From contig CM053331.1 of NCBI GenBank assembly GCA_028583605.1, positions 16,662,857 to 16,726,856 on the forward strand: a DNA stretch of 64,000 nt. Reading direction: 5' to 3'. Positions 34,521-45,290 of the stretch are shown here, piece after piece. The notes under the pieces are model-generated. The model saw nothing but the letters and a program-made list of their open reading frames with translations, ran no database searches and was not told the DNA's origin. Each line of letters begins with the position of its first letter. Within the stretch, counting starts at the first letter, position 1. The DNA comes from Dastarcus helophoroides. Its lineage: Eukaryota; Arthropoda; Insecta; Coleoptera; Bothrideridae. Made by a program: the position numbers and the translations under genes.

Positions 34521-34600
34521 GGAATTGTGACACTACGACGTAGTGTATATGATTATTTGAAGATAACCAAGGACTAGTCCGTTCCACCAAACTTATTGTA

Positions 34601-35339
34601 ATTTTTAACTGTTTTGTTATTTTACACTGGCAGTTTGGAAGGTAATTTCGAATGGGTTCGTTTTTTTAGCTATTTCACAGTTAAGTAGGCATGCTGATTT
34701 CAAAACTGTGGGTAGTTTTCTCTTACCATGCCCAGTTTTTTCTTTACACTTATGTGGGTATCCACTGGGTATCCTACTCTCGATCCAAAAAAAGTGCATT
34801 TTTGCAATTTTTTCAAATTTTTTTTAGTGATAATGGAATTGTATAATTCCATAAAATAAAAGATTTAATAGAAGTGTCGGGAATTTCTGCCCAAAACCCA
34901 ATTGAATGGCTTTTTTTATTGGTAACTCAAAGTAGAGATTGAAATGGCCCTCAGTGGAAATTTATTTGATGAAGTCCTAAAAGGTCACTCAGTTTGTTTG
35001 AGTGGACAATATGAAGGCATAAAGAGAGTCACTTTTGTTTCAATATTACAGGCACCAATGAATAATCTGTAGTGACCTTCCTGCTTTTTTCTTGGCCAGC
35101 AATCTGAATGTATCAAGGATTCCTGTTTTTTAATATGTGAAACAACAGAGCTCGTGATAACCATTAGATGCAGTCAAATTGATTGCCAAGATGTGAATTG
35201 AAAGTATGTAATTTAAACATTCTACACCAGCCACTTATCGACAAAAAGAACCTGATGTTTCCCCTCTGTATATAAAAGTGAACCTCATAAAGTATTTTGT
35301 TAAAGCTACTTCAATTGAAGCATATTGTTTGAAGTATCC
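34601..35339. other. Unannotated stretch between Penelope scars
   Basis: A 60-codon minus frame (34617-34799) is relatively rich in Lys/Thr/Pro but matches nothing I know. No repeats recognised. Confidence 0.4.
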
Positions 35340-35590
35340 ATAAACTGAAATACAGAACTGGTCCCCGAAACCAAGAAAGATTAAAAAACACAACAAAGGT
35401 TGCTCTAACGCGTTTTGACAGCCAAGTTGTCATCTTCAGAGAGAAACAGTTTCTCTCAGAAGATGACAGCTTCGCTGTCGAAACGCGTTAGAGCAACCTT
35501 TGTTGTGTTTTTTAATCCTTTTTGGTTTCAGGGGACAAGTTCTGTATTTCAATTTTTAAAGATAACCAAGGACCAGTCCGTTCCACCAAA
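35340..35590. repeat. Head-to-head inverted pair of Penelope ribozyme repeats
   Basis: Two family-A pLTR pieces of about 108 bp face away from a common centre at about 35448 (GAGAAAC-A-GTTTCTC): minus copy 35340-35447, plus copy 35449-35590. The plus copy ends with GATAACCAAGGACCAGTCCG then TTCCACCA. The minus copy has AAAA instead of GAAA after helix II; the plus copy has CAGAAGA instead of CTGAAGA. Each has thus lost one invariant core base. Confidence 0.8.
35453..35495 (+). ncRNA. Hammerhead-like motif, family A, one core substitution
   Basis: CAGAAGA, hairpin GACAGC/GCTGTC with loop TTC, GAAACGCGTT, AGAGC. Helix II is a perfect 6 bp and the palindrome ACGCGT is kept, but the invariant U4 is A, which should abolish cleavage. 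Confidence 0.55.
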
Positions 35591-35614
35591 CTGAAGTATC
35601 GATTGTGGCATTTC

Positions 35615-35765
35615 CTAAAGGTCAGTGTGTTTGATGGTCCACAGATTCGATTCACTAAAAATGAAAATTTCATCGAAACGGTGGAAGAACTTGAAAAGAA
35701 TGATTTTTAGGCATTCAAAAACATTGTCAGAAAATTTGTTGAAAATTGACGAACAAACTGAATAA
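35615..35765 (+). pseudogene. Second fragment of the repetitive uncharacterised coding family
   Basis: One frame reads VFDGPQIRFTKNENFIETVE, ELEKNDF, a stop, then AFKNIVRKFVEN. The GPQIR block and the AFK.VV..FL.N pattern are those I associate with the family split by Harbinger at 20420-24040. It follows the Penelope junction directly. Confidence 0.5.
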
Positions 35766-37116
35766 CGTTAAAAATATTTTGCAGACAAAATTACTAACGG
35801 TTTTGCTCACATTACTGCAATTAATATATATCAGACATACTATTTCCTTCAGAACTCATCTCAATTGTTTCAAGAATAAAAATCAAATCTATATTATCGC
35901 TTTTTGTCCCCCCTAGATCTCCTTTAAATAAGGCGAATTTCTGCCAGGTCAGGTTGGTCAGTAATGTTAATTGTGAACCACAAGATTTCGTGCACTGACT
36001 TTTAACCTTCCAAGATCTTTAAGATGATTTTTTTTAAAGAAGGACTTTTTTGCAATCATTTTCATTATTACTCTGCCATCTTCCATAATAAAGTCACCCT
36101 AAATAAATTTCCTACCTTATTTAAATAAGCGCAACCACTTATAAATCCCAGTTTTACCAGGGCAAGGGCATTCAAAACCAGCTCTAATTTCTTTAAAATG
36201 ATATCTACAGTTTTCCCCTGTTTTGTGAGGAATTTAATAACCGCTCGAAACTCGATAATCGACATTCTTAAAGAATTTGATGTATTCAAGTAATCTAAAA
36301 AGGGAAACCACTATCAGAAATATTGGTAGAAATTTCACTAATTGAACTAATTGATAAGGAATAGTAAAAAATGGTTTTTTCTTTTTCTACCGGGTTAGAC
36401 ATTTAAATACACTTCTTATTATAATAATATTGAGATTAGGTACTTTGGGTGGATTTGCAATTAGACGTACGCACAAATAATGAATTTGACAGCAAAATTT
36501 CCATCTGGCAACAGTTGTGGCTTCCCGTTTGAGAAAAGGTAAGCCAATATTTCATACTGCTTCAGCACAAGTTGAAACTCACTAGTTATTCGGTGGTCCC
36601 AAGCAGCTGCAAATTATCTCCACCGATGGCACAATCATACTTTGTCCCTTTAGATTGTTATTATATCAGTTGTCATTCGCTCTCTTAAATAAACTGTCAT
36701 TTAATTTCTTCGATTATTAAATAACCGCATTTATTTTCTTCATTCATTTTAAAATTACATTGAAAATCTACAAAAAAAAAATACAAAAACATAATCGTAA
36801 ACGCTAACCTCGCTCTTACAGTCGTGTATAGAAAACATATACAAAGTATAGAGTATAATAAATCGGAGTGGATTGCTTCAAAGACACCACCTTTCCTTTA
36901 TGTGCAAACATCAAATATTGCAGCCACATATGTGAAAAATAATTTGAATAACCTTTTTTTTTTAATAAATGTATGTGTATATTTTGACATTTAAAGCGAT
37001 AATTGGCCATTTTTTCTAGCACTCTAACAATGTTTTGCAATATATATACTTCTACCTAAAAGCAAGTTTTCTCATTAAAATGGGTATAAAATATATATGG
37101 ATATATGGGTATAAAA
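35766..37116. other. Unannotated AT-rich stretch
   Basis: No motif-bearing frame. A small palindrome TGGGTATAAAATATA / TATAAAATATACCCA lies at about 37081-37125 next to the following element. Confidence 0.4.
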
Positions 37117-38408
37117 TATACCCATATACGGCCATGAACTCGGCACTATTGCTAATTTTCTTATTATTAAAGATACAACTTCGGTTAAATTAGCAAAGTT
37201 GTGCATTTTTTAGTGCTAATTGTTATGGTGACACCAAAAAAGCAATTAAACATGGCGTTTTTTCCGTTTTATCAGTTATTAAGTTACAATTTTTTAAATA
37301 GAATGCCCTGTATATTTTATGCTTTTATAAAAGATAATAATATTTAGAATAAAATTAGTTATTATAATTTTTTTGTTAGGATGAATAATAACGAAGTTAT
37401 GAGTAGGGTTAGGGAGGGGAGGATAACCCGATATTTTTATTTTCTCTAGTACATCTCTAGTACTCAAGACATCGAAAATTATTGAAAAATTAGCTTAGTA
37501 GGCTTTGGAGACAAATATCAAGAGTTTATTATAACCTGACAGACTCAGAATATAAATTAAAATAGATATATCACGCGAGTTCTGGAGATTAAATTAAGTA
37601 ATTTTTTTTTAATCCATCCGGCTAGACAGGTATAATGGTACAACTAAAACCAACTGTCATACACGTAGTTTTAGAATTAAAACCAACTGGTAGACAAGTT
37701 AGTTGTGCAACTAAGACCATCTGATAACAAACTGTCAAGCAAGTAGTTGTGATGAAGGGACAATTACATAAACCAACTGATGTCTTGGAGAAGGACACCA
37801 TGTCGAGTAAAATCTAAATCGGCCCATCAGATAACAATTTACTTGTACCTAGGAGCCGACTGGTCTCTTCCCAGAACAACATTTGATTTACATAATTGTT
37901 CTTCGAATAGAACTACTTATATTATCGTTGGTTTTGATTGTACAATTACACTTGTTTAGCAAGATAGATTAACAAAGCTAGTACGTCACTTCCGGTCGAG
38001 AATTCTCATGATATATCTACTTCAATTTATATTCAGCATATATCAGAGTCGACATTTGTTTCCATAGCGTACTAAGCTAATTTTCCATCAACATCGATGT
38101 CTTATGATATACGTCTAGGTCCTCATAGCTCCGTTATTATTCATCTTAGCAAAAAATCTATCACAACCAATTTTATTCTAAATTCCATTATCTTTCACAA
38201 AAACACAAAATATACAGTTTGTTCGTTTTAAAAAATTGTAACTTTGTGATAAAACTCAAAAACGTGATGTTCAATTGTTTTGTGGTATCACCAAAATAAT
38301 CAGCGTTAGAAAATACACAACTTTGCTAATTTAACCGAAGTTGTATCTTTAATAATATGAAGGTTAGCCAAGGTGCCGAGATCATTTTCAACATCTGGTA
38401 CACCATAT
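37117..38408. mobile_element. Foldback element of the same family as 42842-44767
   Basis: Left arm (about 37117-37600, reverse orientation) and right arm (about 37930-38408) are inverted copies. Paired landmarks are AGATACAACTTCGGTTAAAT with its inverse near 38335, CATCGAAAATTATTG with its inverse near 38090, and AATATAAATT.AA.TAGATAT with its inverse near 38010. The centre carries three imperfect minisatellite units with AAAACCAACTG...CAAGTAGTT. The left terminus is degraded; the right ends near GGTACACCATATA. No coding region. Confidence 0.75.
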
Positions 38409-41379
38409 ATTGAAATTGCATTATTTTTGAAAGAAAATATGATACATGTCTCAACATTGTGACATTTAAAAAAATTTGTTTATATATTAATCATATTGCA
38501 ACATTTCTTACATAGTAACATAATAGATAGGTACACAATTTTTTTGCGCGAACTATGTATGGCTTTGTATGACTTTTTGTAGTATGAATTTTGTTATATG
38601 TAATTAAGTAAACTAACAGTCTCTTTCGACTTCGAAATGTTAACTATGGAAGATATTTTGAATTATCTGTCGCAAGAATTAACAACTGAAACCGATTACT
38701 GAAACAAAATAAATAAAAAACAAAAAAGTGATGATAATTGTATGTTGAAATAACAAGCAAATATTATAAACGTACACGTTCTTCTTCATCGTATTCCATA
38801 TTTATATTTCGTTTGCTCTTCTCAAAATGGAATCGGAACCGGAACAAAATGTGAAATTGTAATCATTTATTTCATTTATAATTATTTTCAGATAATTTAG
38901 AAGTCTTCTCGCTGATTTACAAGGAAGATAAGCTGGAAGAAACGGATTAACAACACCAGTCCACGCAACCAACCAGTGAAAAAGTATCTTAAATTATACT
39001 TAAAAAAATGCTGTCTTCACATTTCGGTAAAAGTTCCATAAAAATCGATTTAGATCTTCTCAGAAGTTTATTTACCTACTTAAATTAATCTTACTTAATC
39101 CACTTTAGTTAAATGGCGGAAGATGCGACGCGCCATTGAAAAATATCGATTGTCGAAAGAAATAGATTTTCAAACTTTGAATAAATTAAATTTTTGCTGC
39201 ATATTTGCGATATATTAGTGAAATCTTGAATAAAATGATTATCACAGTTCAAATCGAGTAAAAAACTAGTCCAAATTATTTCTCTAGTCTCGTGATTATT
39301 TCAGGCATACGGCCATACAAATAAACATACAATCCGAACAAGCAACGTAAAAACAGTTATGCGGGTTTATAAAAGCATACTTATTTTCAAATCATTTTCA
39401 TATTTGATTCATTGAGATGCTACTAGGCAGGTTTAATGAGTAAAAAAATCCATGATTCTGGTCAATAAAAGATAAAAGCTGCCTGAAACTTGAATTCATT
39501 TTCGACTAATAGGATATTTTATTAGTTTTTTAGTTATATTTGGATCGGTTTTTTTGAATCATAAATAGGCGGTTAACATAAAAAATCCACCGCAGTTTAA
39601 TAAAGTAAAGGTTACTTAATAGATATGGAAATTCAAAGGTGCACGTGTTGCAGTTTCTACTTTACATACAATGGCAGCGATTGATGTTAAATTATGTTAA
39701 CAATATAAAATTAGTTGTGTTCGTTTGGTTTGATAGCTCGTCACCTATTTTTATCTAAAACTGCAGGATCATGCTGAAGAAATGCTTAAAAATAACTCTT
39801 AAGAGTACAAAAACTAAGAACTCAAGATAAATTGTTTTTGGCTTAATCACAACCTTCAATAGTTAGTGAGATGTGAAAGTATTTCTTAGCAACAAAAAAA
39901 CCTAGCTTGGAAGAGGATTTGGTATTGTGGCAACTAGACATTCCACAAGAAAAATGTTCTTTCATTCGCTCGTAAACTAAACAGGTTAGAACTCACATGG
40001 AAGGTGTCACCAACCATGAGAATGCTGCCCGCATTGTCGCTAGATACTGTCACAGAACAAACTGCAACCCGCTATTGCGACATATTAAAATTGATCTGGA
40101 TCCCTATTTCAGAAAGATCTCAACATTAATAATTTAATTAATAATATGAATATGCTATCCGCCTTGTACTGCCTGAAGCAATGACAGATAATGGCTGGTC
40201 GGAGAAAAAAGATGACAGGCTCCTATCATATACATATCAAATACGGGAAGTTATAGCTAAGAGGTAGTTCATTTTCAACAAAAATAAAGGCAGTATATTC
40301 CCCTGAGGTATACCTACATTCTACATTAATCCTATATCTCCCATGAGATGCCATCAACGACAATATGGAAAGTTCTGTCACTTGAGAAACTGAGCATCAA
40401 ATAGCAGAGCGCGATGGAAATGCATAAAATGTTACTTTGCGAAGCAGAGATTGTACCAGACACTATTAAAAACTGGATTACCAGTGCTGAAAGAAGAGTT
40501 TTAATCTATTTTTTCATATTGCAGATATGAGTACAGTGCCAGAAAAGTCATCAATGAAATGTTACTGTTTACATATTTATCTTCACCCTGCTAGACTCTA
40601 ACGTCATTTCTGGTTCAGTTACTATCGCATTGGTTTATTTAATGGGCGTCTCCGCGGGACTGGTCTTCCGAAGCTCTAGATCAGTACTTTCTATGTTAAT
40701 TTTTACGAACGTCTCTATTTCCTTTTAAAATAGTTTTAACCTTTATTTTATTACACATCTAATTTATTTTCACCTAGTAGACATCTGCTATCATCCATGG
40801 CAAAGTAGTGCAGCACCTTGATGTTTCTTTAAAAACAGCGTTAGTTTTTTTAAAGGTTCATTTATAAAGATGTCAGTGTTAATGGCGCGTAGTGTGAAAA
40901 ATGCCCGACTTCGCAATCTACATTGGTAAACTGCTTGACACTTTAATTTTGAATATGTTTATTTACTGAAATTGTTTCTTTAAAACCATCACAGAAAACG
41001 GAAATACAAAAACAAAATAAAATTAATTTTTTTACACTGAATACTGAACATCTATCTCAAGAGGTAATATAAGTTATATGTGCTAAAAATGATACTTAGA
41101 CAATTGAAACACGATTTAAATTATAAAAATTAGTGCTTTGTAAACTAGTTTTACTTTGTTACTGAATCATACCACAGTCTCCATCAGAGTAAGGAGATAA
41201 TATGACAAATCGTCTAAGTCTAAAAGATCATAAAAGCGCAACTTTATGTAACCTGAAATAAATATATTTTTTTTAATTACAGATGTTTTTCATTCTAAAT
41301 GGTCTTGGCTTTGGGCAGAATACTTTTCAGATTTTGAAACTGTAGGTGTAGGTGAATTTTTACCTTACACGCATTATGT
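38409..41379. other. Unannotated, almost 3 kb without recognisable content
   Basis: I read this stretch on both strands and found no domain, element border or repeat shared with the rest of the window. Open frames are short. Confidence 0.45.
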
Positions 41380-41530
41380 GATGGAACGGACTGGTCTTTG
41401 GTTATCTTCAAAAATTGAAATTAGTATCTCTCTGAAGATGATAGCTTGGCTATCGAAACGCATTGGAGCAACCTTTTTTGTGTTTTTTAATCTTTCTTGG
41501 TTTCAGGCCCTAAGATTTGTATTTCAACAC
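41380..41530 (+). repeat. Inverted Penelope junction with family-A hammerhead-like core
   Basis: 41380-41421 is the inverse of the family 3' phrase (GGAACGGACTGGTCTTTGGT, then TATCTTCAAAAATTGAAAT). From 41426 the plus copy runs CTCTCTGAAGATGATAGCTT, GGCTATCGAAACGCATTGG, then the tail TTTTTTAATCTTTCTTGGTT. CTGAAGA and GAAA are kept, helix II is GATAGC/GCTATC, but the palindrome is broken (ACGCATT). The open frame 41378-41635 is incidental. Confidence 0.7.
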
Positions 41531-42841
41531 ATTATGTGGGTTTCTCTACTATTGTATTATTGTTTTTTTGCTTTTGTCAGAAGTATTTGTAATATTACAG
41601 ATATTTGCGAAGTAAATTCTGTCATATGGCACTAAGTTCAGTATTTGAAAGTAAGGTTCAATTTAAAGAAGGCCGAGTTGATATTTCTTAGAGTGGACAA
41701 CATATTGCAAGTATTTCAATAAAAAATGAATAAAATGATGACATTGGAACCGCGTTTATATTAAAATTTAAACTTTCAATTGTTTTTCTTATTTTTGCTT
41801 TTGATAATCACAAAACTAGATAGGGCGCTAAAATTAACATGAAATGATCTTCTGCTCGGAAAGTTGCAGGGCATGACATTCTAGTTGGGAAAAAAAATGG
41901 GCAGTTATGGGGACTGCCGACAGAAGTGAAAACTTAAAACTATGATACATCAGTGTTTTTTTTAATTTTCAAATTGTAATATCAAAAATATTGTAACTGA
42001 AAATTATTGTTTCTAATTTTTATATATTTTATATTTGTATGCGATCTAATCTTTGACCTTGTCTATTTTAAGTTACTGCACATTAAAAAAAACTTGTCAC
42101 ACCATCTAAATTTTATATTTGCGTAGCAAATTCAAGATATTTCAAAAAAATATGTTTTCATTATGTAAACACTTTAAAAGATCTCAATACCAGCCAATGA
42201 TGCCAGCCAACAGTGTTCGTTGGATGAGTCGATATGCAAAATATGTAGAATTACTTAACTTTAAAAACTCAAACATATTAAAACAATTTTACCTCTATGT
42301 TTTCATCAATAAGTGCTTCACAGGCACCGATTCCGCGCAACTTGTATGAATAAAGGGATAGTTCACTCGGCAATATGAAAAGGATACATTAAACTTCGAT
42401 CATAAAAAAAAGAATGAAAAAAGCTTCAAGCTGATATTAATTCTACTTGAAACTCCATATCTCCTTCTGGCTTCAATTAAACTGGGTAAATGTTCAATAC
42501 ATTTTTGTTCCATTTTTAAAAACGTTCACAACGGCCCCACAACTGGCTTCTTGAAGTTCCTAATTCATTCGATTTCAACTGCCTTCTCTATAATCGAGAT
42601 CTAGCTCACTAAAGTCTTTCTAGATCGTTTCTTCGCAATTGTCATCTTTATAGGAATCCAATTTTAAAGATAAAACAATTTTATAAAAGAAAAAATAACC
42701 TCCAAAATTGACAGATCAAAAATGTAAACAAAAAGATCAATGAGTTGGTAGTAGGTAAAAAATAATAAGTCACAAGGAAGGAGATAAGTAGAAACGTTAT
42801 ATTATAGATTCACCTTTCTTGTCTTTATTTAGAGAATAAGT
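41531..42841. other. Unannotated AT-rich stretch
   Basis: The 76-codon frame 42119-42349 shows no domain I recognise. No repeats seen. Confidence 0.4.
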
Positions 42842-43034
42842 AAGTAATTGTACAATTAAAACCAACTGTCAGACAAGTAGTTTTAAAATTAAAACCGTCT
42901 GACAGACAAGCAGTTGTGCAACTAAAACCAGCTGACGACTAACTCTCAGACAAGTAGTTGTGCTGAATTAACAATTACGTAAACTAGAGGTTCCCAATCT
43001 TTTTCAGTTGGCGAGGCCCTTTCAGGAAGAATAT

Positions 43035-43413
43035 TGTTGCATGTTATCGGTTCGAATGATTAACACTTGCTGAATTGTAAGCACTTTATTTCAAAACTGA
43101 ACTTGGGACACTACAATTGCAATTCACTAACACTGTTTAATTAACTAACTTATTCATTGAATTCTAACTGACTTGATTAACTAACTACACTGACTAACTG
43201 ACTGAGGGAAAGCCGACCTGGCCCCCTTTGTATAGATCCGTGGTTCGGGTTCTAGAAGATTCCAGCAGATAAGACTTATCGTTTGCCGATATTTCTGGAA
43301 CGCTTATCTGCCGTTTGCTTCATTAGAGAGACCCCTTTCCCTTATCAGATCTTTCTAGAAAATTTCCTTAGATTCTAAATTCCATAATTACATTTCGTTT
43401 CAATATTTTGTTA
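43035..43413 (+). repeat. LTR-like block, second copy
   Basis: Begins TGTTGCATGTTATCGGTTCG and follows the copy at 7921-8283 throughout, with TATA-like CCCTTTGTATAGATCC. GGCGCCCTAGCC at 43415 resembles a primer-binding site. It lies between a hAT terminus and the hAT transposase relic, so it seems to have inserted into the hAT. Confidence 0.5.
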
Positions 43414-43677
43414 CGGCGCCCTAGCCGAAATTTGTCTACAGTCATGTTCAACAAAAAGCTGTACTTGCTAGGCTTGCGCTTTAGAACCGGCTTACTGCAT
43501 AGCAGCAAAGCACAGATATTGTACTTGTACTTCTTTGAACAGGATTGTATATTGACCCTAGTTAGGTACCCGACAAAATCAAAATGAACCTCACACACAA
43601 GAATATACATATTATTATAAAAAAATAGGGGAAACATTCAATGTAACAGATGAGCTTGGTGATCTCCACACATTTTT

Positions 43678-44080
43678 TTCAAAGCGAGAAATAAGCCTCG
43701 GCCACACTCATTTCGTGCTCCACATCGATCTTTGAGCGATATTTCGTCTTTATTACAGTTACAGCTGAAAATCCGGCTTAGCATAAATAGGATGTTTCAA
43801 AGGGAATGAGAATCCTTATAGCTTTTGAACTTAGAGTTGGATACTCATTTTTGACGGTTATTCAAAACTCCACCAAATCGGAATACGCGAATTTTGTTTT
43901 AAGGGTGTTGTCGCAAAAGAGTTCAACGAGGTATTCTTGTAAACTGAATTCTGCTGGAGCTTGAGCATGGAAAGGACACATATTCAGCAAGGTTCGAAAG
44001 GTATTCTGTGAAGAGGCAGCAAGTCTAGAGAGACAACTAGCTCATTATAGAGGTCGGCGATTTAAGAAATTCTGGGAAAC
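43678..44080 (-). pseudogene. hAT transposase C-terminal relic (ZBED-like dimerisation region)
   Basis: One minus frame from about 43954 reads EFSLQEYLVELFCDNTLKTK, FAYSDLVEF, stop, TVKNEYPTLSSKAIRILIPF, ETSYLC, stop, AGFSAVTVIKTKYRSKIDVE. This is the hAT C-terminal block of ZBED5-like proteins, in which the pattern FW, YP, A..IL.PF.T.YLCE..FS is conserved. Two stops replace the expected Trp and Glu. Upstream (to 44080) the frame is shifted and decayed. Confidence 0.7.
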
Positions 44081-45065
44081 AATCTTGACCTCCATCTTCA
44101 TTAATTTTTCCTTACGTCGTAAACCAAATGGCGTCCTGAAGAAGAACACAATGTCGAATAATCTCTAAATTGTTCCCTAGATCAACTTTTCCCTGTAGCT
44201 AGGAGTCGATTGGCCTTTTCCCAGGACGCTACGTGGTTTACGTAATTGTTCCTCCATCATAACTACTGTCTGAGCGTTGGTTTTGGTTGTACAATTATAC
44301 TTGTCTAATGTGACAAATTAACAAAGCTACTGTATCACTTTCGATTCAGAACTCTCCTGATATATCTACTGCAACTTATATTCAGCATGTATCAAAGTAG
44401 ATATTTGCTTCCATAGCAGAATAAGTTAATTTGCCTTCAATTTTCGATGTCTTATGTTACACGTTCACGTCCTCAGGTCCGTTATTATTCATCTTAGCAA
44501 AAAATGTATAATAACTATTTATATTCTAAATGCCGTTCTTTTATAAAAACAAAAAATATACAGGGTGTCTTCTTTAAAAAACTGTAACTTTGTGATAAAA
44601 CTTAAAAACACTATGTTTGATTGTTTTTTGGTATTATAATAGTTCGATTGTTGGTATTATAATAATCAACAATAAAAAACACACAACTTTGTTAATTTAC
44701 CCGAAGTTGTATCTTTAATAATAAGAAAGTTAACGGTAGCGCTGAATTCATTCTGAACACCCTGTATAGATTGCAGAGCCGATTTTCGTTCTTTATTTTT
44801 GCTTTCGGTCTCTTATCAACTATTAACTTATACTTTCAAAATCAGATTATTCTTATTTAATATTTTAGCTTTCTTAAATGGTAAAATTTTAATTGTCAAT
44901 CATATTAGGGGATTGTTTTTGGATATGAAAAAAAAAAGAAAAAAAATGTATGAACAGTAATCTCTCGCAACTTGAAAGTGAGATAGATATTAAGAAGTCC
45001 TTTGATTTTACACAAAAATTTTAACTAAAATACCAAAATATCTATCTGGGAAATTGTTCCTGGTA

Positions 45066-45290
45066 AGATACAGTCGAAAGTCAGTTACACTTTACTGAAT
45101 GGAGACGTTGTCCTTTAAATATTCATGTGGGTGACTTATAGCTATTAAATTGCAAATGTTTACAACAACAACCGTACTGATGAGGTCAAGGAAGGCCGAA
45201 ACCGGTGTATGGTTATGGCTGTATAAATGTTTTCAACTTTTATCACGTTCGCACTGTTTCATTACAGAACATTGAATTGATCTGGTTAAG
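45066..45290 (+). repeat. Penelope pLTR-like repeat, family B, copy 1
   Basis: Shares with 57623-57957 the hammerhead segment, the tail ATGTTTTCAACTTTTATCACG..CATTACAGAACATTGA, and, inverted, a GTCAGTTACACTTTACTGAATGG-like segment. Confidence 0.65.
45155..45226 (+). ncRNA. Hammerhead ribozyme relic, family B
   Basis: CTGATGA (45177-45183), helix II GGTC/GGCC with loop AAGGAA, GAAA (45198-45201), then CCGGTGTATGGTTATGG. Helix I can form between CAACCGTA and TATGGTTA plus an outer TTTACA/TGTATAAA. The palindrome ACCGGT would form helix III between two copies. However, the base at the cleavage position is G, which hammerheads do not cut well, so this copy is probably inactive. Confidence 0.65.

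Larger units (their letters stand above)
34023..34600 (+). mobile_element. Penelope-like element: inverted pLTR piece, GIY-YIG domain, 3' end
   Basis: Three parts abut: a minus-strand family-A ribozyme repeat (34023-34140), an open frame for the C-terminal GIY-YIG endonuclease (34158-34520), and the family 3' phrase TTGAAGATAACCAAGGACTA then GTCCGTTCCACCA (about 34553-34588), also found after the ribozyme copies at 35449 and 41408. An inverted piece of the terminal repeat at a 5'-truncated end is a known habit of Penelope-like elements. The reverse transcriptase part is lost. Confidence 0.8.
42989..44115 (-). mobile_element. hAT-derived insertion inside the foldback element
   Basis: The left end TAGAGGTTCCCAATCTTTTT then CAGTTGGCGAGGCCC has the form of a hAT terminus; the right terminus is not recognisable. 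The insertion contains an LTR-like block and a transposase C-terminal relic on the minus strand. CGTAAAC flanks both sides, compatible with an 8-bp hAT duplication. Confidence 0.55.
42842..44767. mobile_element. Foldback element, left arm lost, interrupted by other elements
   Basis: Pieces 42842-42988 and 44116-44767 align end to end with the centre and right arm of the element at 37117-38408, including three units of AAAACCAACTGTCAGACAAG-like minisatellite. They continue through TATACAGGGTGTCTTCTTTA (about 44561) to the terminus CACCCTGTATA (about 44757-44767). The intervening 1.1 kb is foreign. A repeated CGTAAAC next to both junctions suggests a target duplication of the intruder. Confidence 0.75.

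Noticed and set aside
38409..41379. Possible host exons in a stretch free of repeats
   Set aside because: Looked for long frames with splice signals; none with recognisable protein content.
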